Positions 18,347 to 29,583 of a DNA stretch of 64,000 nt are shown here, one piece after another (the stretch's first letter is position 1; each line of letters starts with the position of its first letter). The notes under the pieces were generated by a model. The model made no database searches. It was not told the origin of the DNA and saw nothing but the letters and a program-made list of their open reading frames with translations. The stretch is from Collimonas fungivorans (GTDB lineage Bacteria; Pseudomonadota; Gammaproteobacteria; Burkholderiales; Burkholderiaceae_D): contig NZ_CP013232.1 of the NCBI RefSeq assembly GCF_001584145.1, positions 4,092,001 through 4,156,000 of the forward strand, read 5' to 3'. The translations under genes and the position numbers were made by a program.

Positions 18347-19018
18347 ATGGACAGCCCGAAACCAAACAACCGCATTCATCCCTTGGTTGCTGCCGCAGCA
18401 GTAGCAGTGACCTTGGCCAGCCTGGTCGGCGTAGCCGCCATGACCGGTCTGTTTCCTAGTTCGAATTCGACACCGGCCCCGGTCGCGGCCATGTCGGCGG
18501 CGCCTGGGGACTATAACAGTCAGCAACCTGGAAACCAGCCGCAGGCAAACGGCGCGCCGGCAGGCCAGAACGGCTACTACCAGCAGCAGCCGGCCCAGGC
18601 CCAGCAGCAACCGCCACGCTCGGCTCCGCGCCCTGAATATGCGCAAGCGCCGCGCCAGCCGGAGCCAGCACCTCAGCCGGCGATCTGCCACAGCTGCGGT
18701 CGGGTGGAATCGATACAGGCTATCCAACATGCTGCCCCGCCTAGCGGCCTGGGGATTGCCGCAGGCGCGGTGCTGGGCGGCGTTCTCGGCCATCAGGTCG
18801 GCCATGGCAACGGTAATACCCTGGCGACTGTAGCAGGCGCTGTCGGCGGCGGTTTTGCCGGTAATGAAGTGGAAAAACGCACCCGCACCAACACTACCTA
18901 CCAGGTCGTGGTGCGCATGGAGGACGGCAAGGCACGTACCTTCCCGCAATCCGGCCAGGGATGGCGCGTCGGCGATCCGGTGCAGGTCGTCAATGGCCAC
19001 CTGGAAGGCCGCGGCTAA
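18347..19018 (+). CDS. Glycine-zipper 2TM-domain protein (17-kDa antigen/SlyB-like), membrane anchored
   Basis: A 223-residue protein. One N-terminal membrane segment (about residues 10-33) is followed by a Pro/Gln/Ala-rich linker (about 40-110). A conserved CHSCGRVESIQ motif and a glycine-zipper 2TM domain (GIAAGAVLGGVLGHQVGHG and VAGAVGGGFAGNEVEK) come next, then a small C-terminal beta region. Family members sit in the envelope and affect membrane integrity; the precise role is unknown. The start at 18347 has GGAGG 5 nt upstream. The linker is low-complexity, typical of a periplasm-spanning spacer. Confidence 0.85.
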   Translation: MDSPKPNNRIHPLVAAAAVAVTLASLVGVAAMTGLFPSSNSTPAPVAAMSAAPGDYNSQQPGNQPQANGAPAGQNGYYQQQPAQAQQQPPRSAPRPEYAQAPRQPEPAPQPAICHSCGRVESIQAIQHAAPPSGLGIAAGAVLGGVLGHQVGHGNGNTLATVAGAVGGGFAGNEVEKRTRTNTTYQVVVRMEDGKARTFPQSGQGWRVGDPVQVVNGHLEGRG

Positions 19019-19034
19019 TACCGACCGGCCAATA

Positions 19035-19076
19035 AAAAACCCGCTGTCGCTACGATTGTAGCCACAGCGGGTTTTT
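19035..19076. terminator. Bidirectional terminator between the glycine-zipper gene and iscX
   Basis: AAAAACCCGCTGT pairs with ACAGCGGGTTTTT around an inner GCTAC/GTAGC helix. A- and T-runs on both sides suit the two convergent transcripts. Confidence 0.9.
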
Positions 19077-19093
19077 CTTTGTGCCGAGGTTTC

Positions 19094-19300
19094 TTAGCGG
19101 GCTTCTTCTATCCAGGCAGCCTGTATCGCTTCCAGGATTTTTTCGCCGGAGCGGTTTGGCTCATCGTCGAAACCATCCAGTTCCAGCACCCATTTGTGCA
19201 GATCGGTAAAGCGGATCTGCTCCGGATCGGTGTCCGGAAATTTGTCGTACAAGGCTTCGGCAACGCGCAATGTGTCGGTCCACTTCATGGTGTCGCTCAT
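19094..19300 (-). CDS. iscX: IscX, Fe-S assembly accessory protein
   Basis: A 68-residue acidic protein matching IscX/YfhJ: MKWTDTLRVAEALYDKFP, DTDPEQIRFTDLHKWV and a C-terminal ILEAIQAAWIEE. IscX binds IscS and may act as iron donor or as a regulator of desulfurase activity. It is the last gene of the isc operon, 17 nt after fdx. The start at 19300 gives the family length of about 66. Confidence 0.95.
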   Translation of the reverse strand: MSDTMKWTDTLRVAEALYDKFPDTDPEQIRFTDLHKWVLELDGFDDEPNRSGEKILEAIQAAWIEEAR

Positions 19301-19317
19301 GGTGCTGTTCCTCTCGC

Positions 19318-19656
19318 TTAGTGGTTTTCGCTGGCGTGGTTGATGGTGTACTTCGGAATCTCGACCACCAGGTCTTCGTCGGCGACGATAGCCTGGCACG
19401 ACAGGCGCGAAGTCGCTTCCAGTCCCCAGGCCATATCCAGCAAATCCTCTTCCTTATCGTCCAGCTCGCCCAGCGAAGCAAAACCTTCGCGCACTATTAC
19501 ATGGCAAGTAGTGCAGGCGCAGGATTTTTCGCAAGCGTGTTCGATCTCGATATCGTTGGCGAGCAAGGCGTCGCAGACGGATTGGCCGCGCGGGGCTTCG
19601 AACACGACGCCTTCGGGACAGAAGGTGGGATGGGGCAATACGACGATTTGGGGCAC
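19318..19656 (-). CDS. fdx: ISC-type [2Fe-2S] ferredoxin
   Basis: A 112-residue adrenodoxin-type ferredoxin. The four cluster cysteines appear in ACEKSCACTTCH (Cys-x5-Cys-x2-Cys) and RLSCQAIV. In the ISC pathway it delivers electrons for sulfur reduction on IscU. It is encoded between hscA and iscX as in other proteobacteria, 62 nt after hscA. Confidence 0.96.
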   Translation of the reverse strand: MPQIVVLPHPTFCPEGVVFEAPRGQSVCDALLANDIEIEHACEKSCACTTCHVIVREGFASLGELDDKEEDLLDMAWGLEATSRLSCQAIVADEDLVVEIPKYTINHASENH

Positions 19657-19718
19657 TTGGTTTACCTCGGGAATAGGTTGGCTTATTAATCTATTTATTT
19701 AATTAATTTATCTGATTT

Positions 19719-21584
19719 TTATGACACTTGATCCAGTGTCTTGCCGGTCAGCGCATCATGCACGCTGCGGTCCATGCGGCGGGCGGCGAATTCTTCGGTG
19801 CCATGCGCCAGCGCGTCGACTGCGGCCTTGATCGCCAGATGATCCGTGCCCTGCGCCTGCACGCGCACGACATCGATCAAAGCGGCAATGTCCGCACGCT
19901 CCTGCTCGGACAACAACGCAGCGTCGGCGGACAATGCCGATTCGGTGGCCAGAACGATACGCTCGGCTTCCACCTGTTCTTCTTTCAGCGCGCGCGCCTG
20001 CATGTCGACATCGGCCGAAGCAAACGATTCCTGCAGCATGCGGGCGATGTCGTCATCCGCCAGGCCGTACGAAGGCTTGACGCTGATCGACGCTTCCACG
20101 CCGGAGCGCAGCTCGCGTGCCGAGACCGACAGCAAACCGTCGGCGTCGACCTGGTAGGTCACGCGTATCCGCGCCGCGCCGGCCGCCATCGGCGGAATGC
20201 CGCGCAGTTCGAACTTCGCCAGCGAACGGCAATCGCTGACCAGCTCGCGTTCGCCCTGCAGCACCTGGATCGCCATCGCAGTCTGGCCGTCCTTGAAGGT
20301 AGTGAATTCCTGCGCGCGCGCGCAAGGGATGGTCGAATTGCGTGGAATCACCTTCTCCACCAGTCCGCCCATGGTTTCTATGCCCAGCGACAGCGGGATC
20401 ACATCCAGCAGCAGCCAGTCGTCGCCCGGGGCGCGGTTGCCGGCCAGCAGGTTGGCCTGGATCGCGGCGCCCAGCGCCACTACCTTGTCCGGATCGATAT
20501 TCGCCAGCGGCGTGGTTTCGAAGTAAGCGCCGACGGCCTTGCGGATGCTTGGCATGCGGGTTGCGCCGCCGACCAGCACCACGCCGTCGACATCGTCCAC
20601 CGTCAGTTCGGCGTCGCGCAGCGCCTTGCGGGTCGGCGTCAGCGTCTTGGCCACCAGATGCTGGGTGATTTCGTCAAAAATCGCTGACGTCAGCTGTAAA
20701 TGGACCCGCTCGCCGGAATTCAAGGCCGCATCGATGCTGACTTCTGCCTTGGTAGAGAGCAGTTCCTTGGCTTCGCGCGCCTTGACCATCAGGATTCGCG
20801 TGTCTTCGTCGGACAACGGCGCCAGTCCCGCTTGCTGGCTGATCCAGCAAAATATCCGATGATCGAAATCGTCGCCGCCCAGCGCCGAATCGCCGCCGGT
20901 AGCCAGCACTTCGAATACGCCCTTGGTCAGCTTCAGGATCGAGATATCGAAGGTGCCGCCGCCCAGGTCGTAGACCACGTACACGCCTTCCGACGCATTA
21001 TCCAGGCCGTAGGCAATCGCGGCCGCAGTCGGTTCGTTGAGCAGGCGCAGCACATTCAGGCCGGCCAGCTTGGCGGCGTCCTTGGTGGCCTGGCGCTGCG
21101 CATCGTCGAAATAGGCAGGCACGGTAATCACGGCGCCGACCAGGTCGTCGCCCAGCGCATCTTCCGCCTGCTGGCGCAAGGTCGCCAGGATTTCGGCGGA
21201 GATTTCGACCGGGCTCTTGATGCCGGCCGCGGTCTTCAACTGCACCATGCCCGGCACATCGAGGAAATCGTAAGGCAGGTTTTCGGCGTAGGCGATGTCC
21301 TTCAGGCCGCGTCCCATGAAACGCTTGACCGACAGGATGGTGTTCTTTGGATCGGTGGTCTGCGCCGCCTGCGCCTTGTAGCCGATGTGCGCATTGCCGT
21401 TCGGCAGATAACGCACGATGGACGGCAGCAACGGCCGCCCTGCTTCGTCGTTCAGCACTTCGGGAATGCTGTTGCGCACCGTGGCGACCAGGGAATTGGT
21501 GGTGCCCAGGTCTATCCCCACCGCCAGCCGATGCTGGTGCGGCGCGGTGGACATGCCTGGTTCGGAAATTTGTAAAAGTGCCAT
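19719..21584 (-). CDS. hscA: HscA, Hsp70-class chaperone for IscU
   Basis: A 621-residue specialised Hsp70. The nucleotide-binding domain has [28 protein letters not shown] and [13 protein letters not shown]. The substrate domain binds the LPPVK motif of IscU, which is present in the neighbouring iscU product. HscA with HscB promotes release of the cluster from IscU. The start at 21584 yields the family length. A LysE-type exporter gene lies only 21 nt upstream, an unusual insertion in the otherwise standard order. Confidence 0.97.
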   Translation of the reverse strand: MALLQISEPGMSTAPHQHRLAVGIDLGTTNSLVATVRNSIPEVLNDEAGRPLLPSIVRYLPNGNAHIGYKAQAAQTTDPKNTILSVKRFMGRGLKDIAYAENLPYDFLDVPGMVQLKTAAGIKSPVEISAEILATLRQQAEDALGDDLVGAVITVPAYFDDAQRQATKDAAKLAGLNVLRLLNEPTAAAIAYGLDNASEGVYVVYDLGGGTFDISILKLTKGVFEVLATGGDSALGGDDFDHRIFCWISQQAGLAPLSDEDTRILMVKAREAKELLSTKAEVSIDAALNSGERVHLQLTSAIFDEITQHLVAKTLTPTRKALRDAELTVDDVDGVVLVGGATRMPSIRKAVGAYFETTPLANIDPDKVVALGAAIQANLLAGNRAPGDDWLLLDVIPLSLGIETMGGLVEKVIPRNSTIPCARAQEFTTFKDGQTAMAIQVLQGERELVSDCRSLAKFELRGIPPMAAGAARIRVTYQVDADGLLSVSARELRSGVEASISVKPSYGLADDDIARMLQESFASADVDMQARALKEEQVEAERIVLATESALSADAALLSEQERADIAALIDVVRVQAQGTDHLAIKAAVDALAHGTEEFAARRMDRSVHDALTGKTLDQVS

Positions 21585-21605
21585 AGGGTGTTTTCGTCTA
21601 TTACT

Positions 21606-22220
21606 TTATTGTGGCAAAGCGATACGGATACCGAGCGCGATAAACGCAGAACCCGCCAGCCGGTTCATGGTAGCGGCGGCCGATTTCTTGCGCTGGAAGA
21701 AGGCGCCGACCATGCCGGAAAACAGGGCGACCACGCTAAAGATGGCCAGCGCCTGCAGGATGAATATGGCTGCCAGCAGCAGCATCTGCGCCGGGATGTG
21801 GCCCGCGCCTGCGTTCACGAACTGCGGCAGGAAGGCGATGAAGAACAGGGTCACCTTCGGATTCAGTATATTGGCGATCACGCTCTGCCAGTAGATGCGC
21901 GATAGTTTCATCGGCTCGGCATTGCCCTGCAGCTGGATCGCCGAATGCGAACGCAAGGTGCGCACGCCGATATAGATCAGGTAAGCCGCGCCGGCATAAC
22001 GCAGCAGGGAATACGCCAGCGGCGAAGCCTTGATCAGCGCGGCGAAACCCAGCACCGCCAGCATGGTATGGAAAATCAGGCCGGAGCTGAAACCCGCGGC
22101 GGCGACCAGGCCGGCCTTGCGGCCCTGGGTGATGCCGCGCGTCAGCACGTAGATATTGTCCGGCCCCGGCGCCAGGGTCAGCGTCATTGCGGCAATCAGG
22201 AATAACCAGATTTCAGGCAT
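21606..22220 (-). CDS. LysE/RhtB family amino-acid exporter inserted in the isc operon
   Basis: A 204-residue inner-membrane protein with six predicted membrane helices. The LysE/RhtB signature appears near the N-terminus (TLAPGPDNIYVLTRGITQG), followed by a NPKVTLFFIAFLPQF segment. Family members export amino acids such as lysine, threonine, homoserine or cysteine derivatives. It lies 28 nt after hscB and 21 nt before hscA on the same strand, so it must be co-transcribed with Fe-S assembly genes. Composition does not look foreign. The substrate is unknown; a cysteine-related substrate would fit the sulfur context but is speculation. Confidence 0.9.
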   Translation of the reverse strand: MPEIWLFLIAAMTLTLAPGPDNIYVLTRGITQGRKAGLVAAAGFSSGLIFHTMLAVLGFAALIKASPLAYSLLRYAGAAYLIYIGVRTLRSHSAIQLQGNAEPMKLSRIYWQSVIANILNPKVTLFFIAFLPQFVNAGAGHIPAQMLLLAAIFILQALAIFSVVALFSGMVGAFFQRKKSAAATMNRLAGSAFIALGIRIALPQ

Positions 22221-22248
22221 GCTCGTACTCGGCTAATAAAGTGGTGTT

Positions 22249-22764
22249 TTACGATTCAAGAACGGCGAATGCATTGCCGATCTCTTCCCCAAATTTTTCC
22301 AGGAACATCAGTTGCCGCACATATTGCGCAGCCTGCTGGAAATCCTGTGCATCCAGCAAGTCGCCTATGCGCTGCAGGTCAGCCTTGCGGGCGGCGCGCA
22401 GTTCAAGGTCCAGCTGTTCCAGCGCCGCCAGGTCCTTGCCGGCACGCGCATCGTCCAGCGTTTCGCGCCATTCCATCTGCTGCATCAGGAACGCCGCCGG
22501 CATCGCCGTGTTCGACTCCGCCTGCAGCTCGACGCCGTTCAGCTCGCACAGGTAGGCGGCGCGCTTGAACGGGCTTTTCAGGGTCTGGTAGGCCTCGTTG
22601 GCACGCGTGGTCCATTGCATCGCGACCCGCTTCTCGGCGCCGCTGGCGCTGGCGAAACGGTCGGGATGCGTCTGGTTCTGCACCTCGTGATAGGCGCGGT
22701 CCAGCGCCGCGCTATCCAGCGTGAAGCGTTGCGGCAAATGGAACAGTTCGAAATGGTTTTGCAT
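22249..22764 (-). CDS. hscB: HscB, J-domain co-chaperone of HscA
   Basis: A 171-residue DnaJ-type co-chaperone. The J-domain carries the essential HPD motif in QTHPDRF (about residue 33), and the C-terminal domain (about 80-171) is the three-helix IscU-binding bundle. It stimulates HscA ATPase and escorts IscU. It is separated from iscA by a 207-nt spacer containing a terminator-like hairpin and a palindromic repeat, so its expression may be lower than that of iscRSUA. Confidence 0.95.
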   Translation of the reverse strand: MQNHFELFHLPQRFTLDSAALDRAYHEVQNQTHPDRFASASGAEKRVAMQWTTRANEAYQTLKSPFKRAAYLCELNGVELQAESNTAMPAAFLMQQMEWRETLDDARAGKDLAALEQLDLELRAARKADLQRIGDLLDAQDFQQAAQYVRQLMFLEKFGEEIGNAFAVLES

Positions 22765-22782
22765 GGCTCTTAAAACGGTTCA

Positions 22783-22852
22783 GTAGGGTGGGCACGCTTT
22801 TGTGCCCACGCGGAAGCGCTACAGCGTGGGCACAAAAGCGTGCCCACCCTAC
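22783..22852. repeat. Perfect 29-bp palindrome, GTAGGGTGGGCAC family
   Basis: Arms 22783-22811 and 22824-22852 are exact inverted repeats around a 12-nt loop. A second member with the same GTAGGGTGGGCAC ends lies at 47670-47740. Such elements are common dispersed palindromes in proteobacteria and are probably non-autonomous. This one sits inside the isc operon, where the long stem may affect mRNA stability. Confidence 0.88.
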
Positions 22853-22899
22853 ACACGAGTGCATTTTTTGCACCCATAGAAAATCAGATGAATCCTTAA

Positions 22900-22930
22900 A
22901 ACAAAAGCCTGTTGGAGTACAACAGGCTTG
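22900..22930 (-). terminator. Terminator-like hairpin between iscA and hscB
   Basis: On the minus strand AAGCCTGTTG pairs with CAACAGGCTT (22905-22914 and 22920-22929) over a 5-nt loop, followed by TTGTTTT. It lies just after the iscA stop. It may end part of the transcripts and reduce hscBA expression. Confidence 0.75.
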
Positions 22931-22971
22931 GTCCAATCCAACGTGATGCGGGTCAAGCAAGCAGGTCTGGC

Positions 22972-23295
22972 TCAGATCCGGAAACTTTCGCCGCAGCCGC
23001 ACTCATCCTTGACGTTCGGGTTGTAGAACTTGAAGCCTTCGTTCAAACCCTCGCGCGCAAAATCGAGCTCGGTGCCGTCGATATACGGCAAGCTCTTGGG
23101 ATCGACAAACACCTGGATCCCGTGCGATTCGAACACTGCATCTTCGTCAGTCTTCTCGTCCACGTATTCCAGTTTGTAAGCCAGCCCCGAGCAACCGGTA
23201 GTGCGCACGCCGAAGCGCAGGCCGATGCCCTTGCCGCGCCGTTCGATATAGCGGTTGATGTGCTTGGCCGCTTTTTCCGTCAGTGTGATTGCCAT
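22972..23295 (-). CDS. iscA: IscA, A-type Fe-S carrier protein
   Basis: A 107-residue A-type carrier with the three conserved cysteines: one in [14 protein letters not shown] and two in the C-terminal CGCGESF motif. It carries Fe-S clusters or iron between IscU and apo-targets. It follows iscU by 37 nt. The length and all ligands are normal. Confidence 0.96.
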   Translation of the reverse strand: MAITLTEKAAKHINRYIERRGKGIGLRFGVRTTGCSGLAYKLEYVDEKTDEDAVFESHGIQVFVDPKSLPYIDGTELDFAREGLNEGFKFYNPNVKDECGCGESFRI

Positions 23296-23332
23296 ATATG
23301 CCGTCGATCTCTTTTCGCTAGATTAATAGCTT

Positions 23333-23731
23333 TTAAGCTGCCTGCTTTTGCTCGCCGTGCTTGGCCTTGTAATCTTCTACCGCAGCCTTGATCGCATCTT
23401 CAGCCAGGATCGAGCAGTGGATCTTGACCGGCGGCAGCGCCAGTTCTTCGGCGATCTGGGTGTTCTTGATCGACATCGCCTGGTCCAGCGTCTTACCCTT
23501 GACCCATTCGGTCACCAGCGACGACGAAGCAATCGCCGAGCCGCAACCGTAGGTCTTGAACTTGGCGTCCTGGATGATGCCGTCGGCGCCGACCTTGATC
23601 TGCAGTTTCATGACGTCGCCGCATGCAGGCGCGCCGACCATGCCGGTGCCTACGGTTTCGTCGCCCTTTTCAAAAGCGCCGACATTGCGTGGGTTTTCGT
23701 AGTGGTCCAAAACTTTTTCTGAATAAGACAT
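23333..23731 (-). CDS. iscU: IscU, Fe-S cluster scaffold
   Basis: A 132-residue scaffold. Cluster-binding cysteines are visible in GAPACGDVMKLQ, KTYGCGSAIASSS and KIHCSILAED. The LPPVKIHCS segment is the HscA-recognition motif. Clusters are built on IscU from IscS-derived sulfur. It lies 72 nt after iscS in the operon. Confidence 0.97.
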   Translation of the reverse strand: MSYSEKVLDHYENPRNVGAFEKGDETVGTGMVGAPACGDVMKLQIKVGADGIIQDAKFKTYGCGSAIASSSLVTEWVKGKTLDQAMSIKNTQIAEELALPPVKIHCSILAEDAIKAAVEDYKAKHGEQKQAA

Positions 23732-23803
23732 TTTGCTACTCCTTGTTTGGGCCGCGCCGGTGACCTCTCACCGGCTGCGGCATAATGCTGTCAATGCGTC
23801 CTG

Positions 23804-25057
23804 TTAGTGCGCCGCCCATTGGATCGTACTGATATCGATCCCGTCTTTGTACATGTCCCACAGCGGCGACAGCTCGCGCAGTTTCGCAACCTTGGTCTTG
23901 ATCAGTTCAATCGTGAAATCGATGTCTTCCTCGGTCGTGAAACGGCCGATGGTGAAGCGGATCGAGCTGTGCGCCAGTTCGTCGCTGCGGCCCAGCGCGC
24001 GCAATACATACGATGGCTCCAGGCTGGCCGAAGTACAGGCCGAACCGGACGATACTGCGATGTCCTTGATCGCCATGATCAGCGATTCGCCTTCAACGTA
24101 GTTGAAACTGACGTTGAGGTTATGCGGCACGCGGTGCGCCATGTCGCCGTTGACATACACTTCCTCGATCGTTTGCAGGCCGGTCGCCAGGCGGTCGCGC
24201 AGCGCCTTGATGCGGACGATCTCTTCATCCATTTCTTCACGGGCGATTTCAAAAGCCGCGCCCATGCCGACGATCTGGTGGGTAGGCAAGGTGCCCGAAC
24301 GCAGGCCGCGCTCATGGCCGCCGCCGTGCATCTGCGCTTCCAGACGCACGCGCGGTTTGCGCCGCACGTACAGCGCGCCGATGCCTTTAGGACCGTATGT
24401 CTTGTGGGCAGTGAAAGTCATCAGGTCGACCTTCCATTTTTCCAGGTCGATCACTACCTTGCCGGTGGCTTGCGCCGCGTCGCAATGGAAAATGATGCCC
24501 TTCTGGCGGCACAGTTCGCCGATTTCCGCGACAGGCTGGATCACGCCGATTTCATTATTGACCAGCATCACCGAGACCAGGATGGTGTCGGGACGGATCG
24601 CAGCTTCCAGCTGTTCCAGCGTGATCAGGCCATTGTCCTGCGGCTGCAGGTAAGTCGCTTCGAAACCCTGGCGCTCCAGTTCGCGCACCACGTCCAGCAC
24701 GGCTTTGTGCTCGGTCTTGACGGTGATGATGTGCTTGCCCTTGGTCTTGTAGAAATTGGCCGCGCCCTTGATCGCCAGGTTGTTGCCTTCGGTGGCGCCG
24801 GAAGTCCAGATGATCTCGCGCGAATCGGCGTTGACCAGCTTGGCGACCTGCTCACGTGCATCTTCCACCGCTTTTTCAGCGGACCAGCCGTACATGTGGC
24901 TGCGCGAAGCCGGATTGCCGAACTGCTCGCGCAAATAGGGAATCATCTTGTCGGCGACACGCGGATCGATAGGCGTGGTTGCCGAATAGTCCATGTAAAT
25001 CGGGAAGTGAGGCGCCTTCAATGTGTCTATCAGGCTTTTTTCCAAGGGTGCGTTCAT
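23804..25057 (-). CDS. iscS: IscS, cysteine desulfurase
   Basis: A 417-residue PLP-dependent enzyme that removes sulfur from cysteine for Fe-S clusters and tRNA thiolation. The PLP lysine lies in [19 protein letters not shown], and the persulfide cysteine is in the mobile loop [17 protein letters not shown]. The start at 25057 (MNAPLEK) matches family length; an ATG seven codons upstream is also in frame. It begins 17 nt after iscR. Confidence 0.97.
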   Translation of the reverse strand: MNAPLEKSLIDTLKAPHFPIYMDYSATTPIDPRVADKMIPYLREQFGNPASRSHMYGWSAEKAVEDAREQVAKLVNADSREIIWTSGATEGNNLAIKGAANFYKTKGKHIITVKTEHKAVLDVVRELERQGFEATYLQPQDNGLITLEQLEAAIRPDTILVSVMLVNNEIGVIQPVAEIGELCRQKGIIFHCDAAQATGKVVIDLEKWKVDLMTFTAHKTYGPKGIGALYVRRKPRVRLEAQMHGGGHERGLRSGTLPTHQIVGMGAAFEIAREEMDEEIVRIKALRDRLATGLQTIEEVYVNGDMAHRVPHNLNVSFNYVEGESLIMAIKDIAVSSGSACTSASLEPSYVLRALGRSDELAHSSIRFTIGRFTTEEDIDFTIELIKTKVAKLRELSPLWDMYKDGIDISTIQWAAH

Positions 25058-25074
25058 ACTTTTTCTAGCTCCAA

Positions 25075-25569
25075 TCAAGCGACCAGGTGGGACCTATGCA
25101 TCACCACCACGTTTTGTTCCAGGGCCTTCCTCTGCTGCGCCTGCTGCTGCGCATGTTGCTGATCCACCAAATCCTTCAGCGACACCGAATCCAGGTATTC
25201 GACCATCTTGGCGTTCAAGGTCGACCACAGGTCATGTGTCATGCAACGGCTGCCGCCCTCATGGTCCGGGCTGTGGCAGTTTTCCTTGCCGCCGCACTGG
25301 GTCGCATCCAGCGGTTCGTCGACCGCGATGATGATGTCCGCCACCGTGACGTCCTCGGCCTTGCGCGCCAGGTTGTATCCGCCGCCTGGCCCGCGTACGG
25401 ATTCAACAATCTGGTGACGACGCAATTTACCGAACAATTGTTCCAGATATGACAGGGAAATCTCTTGACGCTCGCTAATTGCAGACAAAGTTACCGGACC
25501 TTTGCCTTGGCGCAATGCCAAATCGATCATCGCAGTTACCGCAAACCGGCCTTTTGTAGTCAGACGCAT
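25075..25569 (-). CDS. iscR: IscR, Fe-S-sensing Rrf2-family repressor
   Basis: A 164-residue Rrf2 winged-helix regulator ([19 protein letters not shown]). The [2Fe-2S] ligands are Cys92, Cys98, Cys104 and His107 in [19 protein letters not shown] followed by MTH. Holo-IscR represses the isc operon; apo-IscR activates other targets. The C-terminal tail is extended and Gln/His-rich. It is the first gene of the isc operon, and a near-consensus IscR site covers its promoter. Confidence 0.97.
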   Translation of the reverse strand: MRLTTKGRFAVTAMIDLALRQGKGPVTLSAISERQEISLSYLEQLFGKLRRHQIVESVRGPGGGYNLARKAEDVTVADIIIAVDEPLDATQCGGKENCHSPDHEGGSRCMTHDLWSTLNAKMVEYLDSVSLKDLVDQQHAQQQAQQRKALEQNVVVMHRSHLVA

Positions 25570-25634
25570 GTAATCTCCGCTCTTAAACCTATCTACCTGT
25601 CTCTATATCCTGCTGGATTGCCAAGTGTTACGAC

Positions 25635-25667
25635 AGTATACCAAACTTGAGTGAATCCGTCAGGTAT
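25635..25667 (-). promoter_or_regulatory. iscR promoter overlapped by an IscR type-1 site
   Basis: On the minus strand a -35 CTGACG (25663-25658) and -10 TATACT (25640-25635) are separated by exactly 17 nt. The 25-bp stretch 25667-25643 matches the known type-1 consensus ATASYYGACTRWWWYAGTCRRSTAT at 22 positions and covers the -35 and spacer. This is the expected layout for autorepression by holo-IscR. Confidence 0.85.
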
Positions 25668-25830
25668 TGCCCGATTCCTGGAATCCCGCGCCGGGCGTGG
25701 TTTTTGCGCCGATTGTCATTTATACAATTACAACAAATAAGGACATCCCGGACGAACGGGATTCGGCGCAAAAAATTGCCATATGCATACCAATCGTAGC
25801 GAGCGGAATAGTGTCAAATGTAAAAATATA

Positions 25831-25859
25831 TTCAAGGAAGCGGCGCTTAAACCTATAAT
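25831..25859 (+). promoter_or_regulatory. Sigma-70-like promoter of the TetR-family gene
   Basis: TTCAAG (25831-25836) and TATAAT (25854-25859) are spaced by 17 nt, 36 nt before the start codon. The -10 is perfect and the -35 weak. No clear operator palindrome overlaps it. Confidence 0.6.
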
Positions 25860-25894
25860 ACCGACCCTCCCGCACAGTCCTCTTTTTGAGCAGC

Positions 25895-26665
25895 ATGGCC
25901 ATCCGCAAATCCAAGACACCGCAATCACCGACGCAGAGAGCTGACCAGAAACGCGTCGATATCCTGAAATCCGCAGGAAAGTGCTTCCGCAAGACCGGCT
26001 TCCACCAGACCTCGATGCAGGAGATCTGCACAGAAGTCGGCCTCGGCCCGGGCGCGGTGTACCGCTATTTCACCAGCAAGGATGCGATCATTGCGGCCAT
26101 GGCAGAGGACGAAAGGCGCCAGGCGCGCTTTTTGTTGTCGGAATTTCACGATACCGACGACCTGCCGCAAGCGCTGTCCGCCATCACCCGCGCCTTCGCC
26201 CGCCGCTACGCCGCGATCAGCGACGCCGGCCTGATGACTGAAATCTATGCGGAAGGCTTGCGCAACAAGCGCGTAGGTGCGGTGATCAAGACGGCGGAGA
26301 CGGAATGGGTAGACGGCCTGGCCGACATGCTGCGCACCGCCCAGGAACGCGGCCAGATCGACCATGCCCTGGATGCCCATGCGGCGGCGCTGCTGCTGAC
26401 CGCGATGTGGGACGGCATCGTGATCCGCCAGGCCTACACGCCGGAACTGCCGGAAGCGATGCTGGCGCTGTTTGACGACATGCTCAAACGCTGGCTGGCC
26501 AGCGCCATCCCGGCCGTCGGCAAACGGAGCAAACCGGCGCCGGCCCCGAAAACCGCGGCGCCCGTCGCCGAACCGCAACTGGATCTCAGCCCGGCTCCTG
26601 CGCCTGCAACAGAAAAACCGCTGACCCAGGCCGAAATCGACCTGCGGCAAATGAGCCTGATCTAA
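25895..26665 (+). CDS. TetR-family transcriptional regulator with Pro/Ala-rich tail
   Basis: A 256-residue TetR regulator. The N-terminal HTH (about residues 20-66) includes TSMQEICTEVGLGPGAVYRYFTSKDAIIAAM. The ligand-binding C-domain is followed by a low-complexity Lys/Pro/Ala tail (about 205-245). ATG 25895 is preferred to a TTG three codons upstream. It ends 4 nt inside the convergent Ung-like gene. Its target is not apparent; no efflux pump adjoins it. Confidence 0.85.
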   Translation: MAIRKSKTPQSPTQRADQKRVDILKSAGKCFRKTGFHQTSMQEICTEVGLGPGAVYRYFTSKDAIIAAMAEDERRQARFLLSEFHDTDDLPQALSAITRAFARRYAAISDAGLMTEIYAEGLRNKRVGAVIKTAETEWVDGLADMLRTAQERGQIDHALDAHAAALLLTAMWDGIVIRQAYTPELPEAMLALFDDMLKRWLASAIPAVGKRSKPAPAPKTAAPVAEPQLDLSPAPAPATEKPLTQAEIDLRQMSLI

Positions 26666-27450
26666 GCGCGCCGTAACAGCTGCATCGGCCCGAACAAGGC
26701 CTGCATGCCGGCGTTGCCGATAAAACTCAAGTTGTAAGGATGCTCGGCGACTGCTTTCGGAAAGCGCGCAGTCACCGGATAGGCATTCAGCTGCTCGGCG
26801 ATTTTTCCCCACAACACCAGCGTCGGCAAGTCCTCGCCACGCTTGTCCGCAGCATCCGCCAGCCCCTGCAACACTGCCTGCATGAACGGCTGCCAGGCCT
26901 TGGCGTCCTTGACCGGCGGTACTTCCGGACGGAACACCAGCGAAGCGTTCAGCAGCAAGAAACCGTGCTTCACCATATTGGCTTGCAGGTCGGCCAGTAG
27001 CTGGATCGCCTGCGAACTGTCCTTCTGCGCCTGCAACGCTACAGCCGACATCGCATCGCCGGTGGTGTTTTCCAGCGCCAGCTGGCCATCGGCCACCAGC
27101 AGCATCTTCATGAAATTGCGCAGGGAAGTGGCGCGGTTAACCTGCTTCGACAAGCCCTTCTCCGACCACAGGGAACCGACCGCGCCGTCCATGAAACAGA
27201 CGCCGGTGGCGCTGGCCGCGCGCGGATAAGGTCCCTCGCCCACCAGCACATAACGCACCGCTTCCAGCGGCTGGGTGAAGGCGGCAAACATGCGGCCCTC
27301 GGTAGGCAGGTAATCGGCCGCGGCCAGGTCTTTCAGGTAGGCCGGATTGGCTTGCGCTACCGCACGCAAGCCGTGCTCCAGGATGGCGAGCCAGGAAGCA
27401 TGCACGCCGGTCAACGCGGAACGGATTGAAGCAGGAAGAAAATCAGTCAT
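26662..27450 (-). CDS. Uracil-DNA glycosylase family-1-like protein with altered active-site motifs
   Basis: A 262-residue protein aligning with Ung along its length: SLRNFMKMLL, KHGFLLLNASLVFRP and LVLWGKIAEQL match conserved Ung blocks. The water-activating motif GQDPYH is replaced by GEGPYP (residues 71-76), losing the catalytic Asp. The HPSPLS loop reads HPYNLS (His237 retained). So either the enzyme uses different chemistry or substrate, or it has lost glycosylase activity. It lies between the TetR gene (convergent, overlapping 4 nt) and uvrB (same strand, 51 nt away), a DNA-repair neighbourhood. The family call is sound; activity is uncertain. Confidence 0.72.
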   Translation of the reverse strand: MTDFLPASIRSALTGVHASWLAILEHGLRAVAQANPAYLKDLAAADYLPTEGRMFAAFTQPLEAVRYVLVGEGPYPRAASATGVCFMDGAVGSLWSEKGLSKQVNRATSLRNFMKMLLVADGQLALENTTGDAMSAVALQAQKDSSQAIQLLADLQANMVKHGFLLLNASLVFRPEVPPVKDAKAWQPFMQAVLQGLADAADKRGEDLPTLVLWGKIAEQLNAYPVTARFPKAVAEHPYNLSFIGNAGMQALFGPMQLLRRA

Positions 27451-27501
27451 AAATCATCAAAAACAGGATTGATCAAACACAGGCTGCAAAAAATCCTGCA
27501 A

Positions 27502-29583
<2,082 letters not shown>

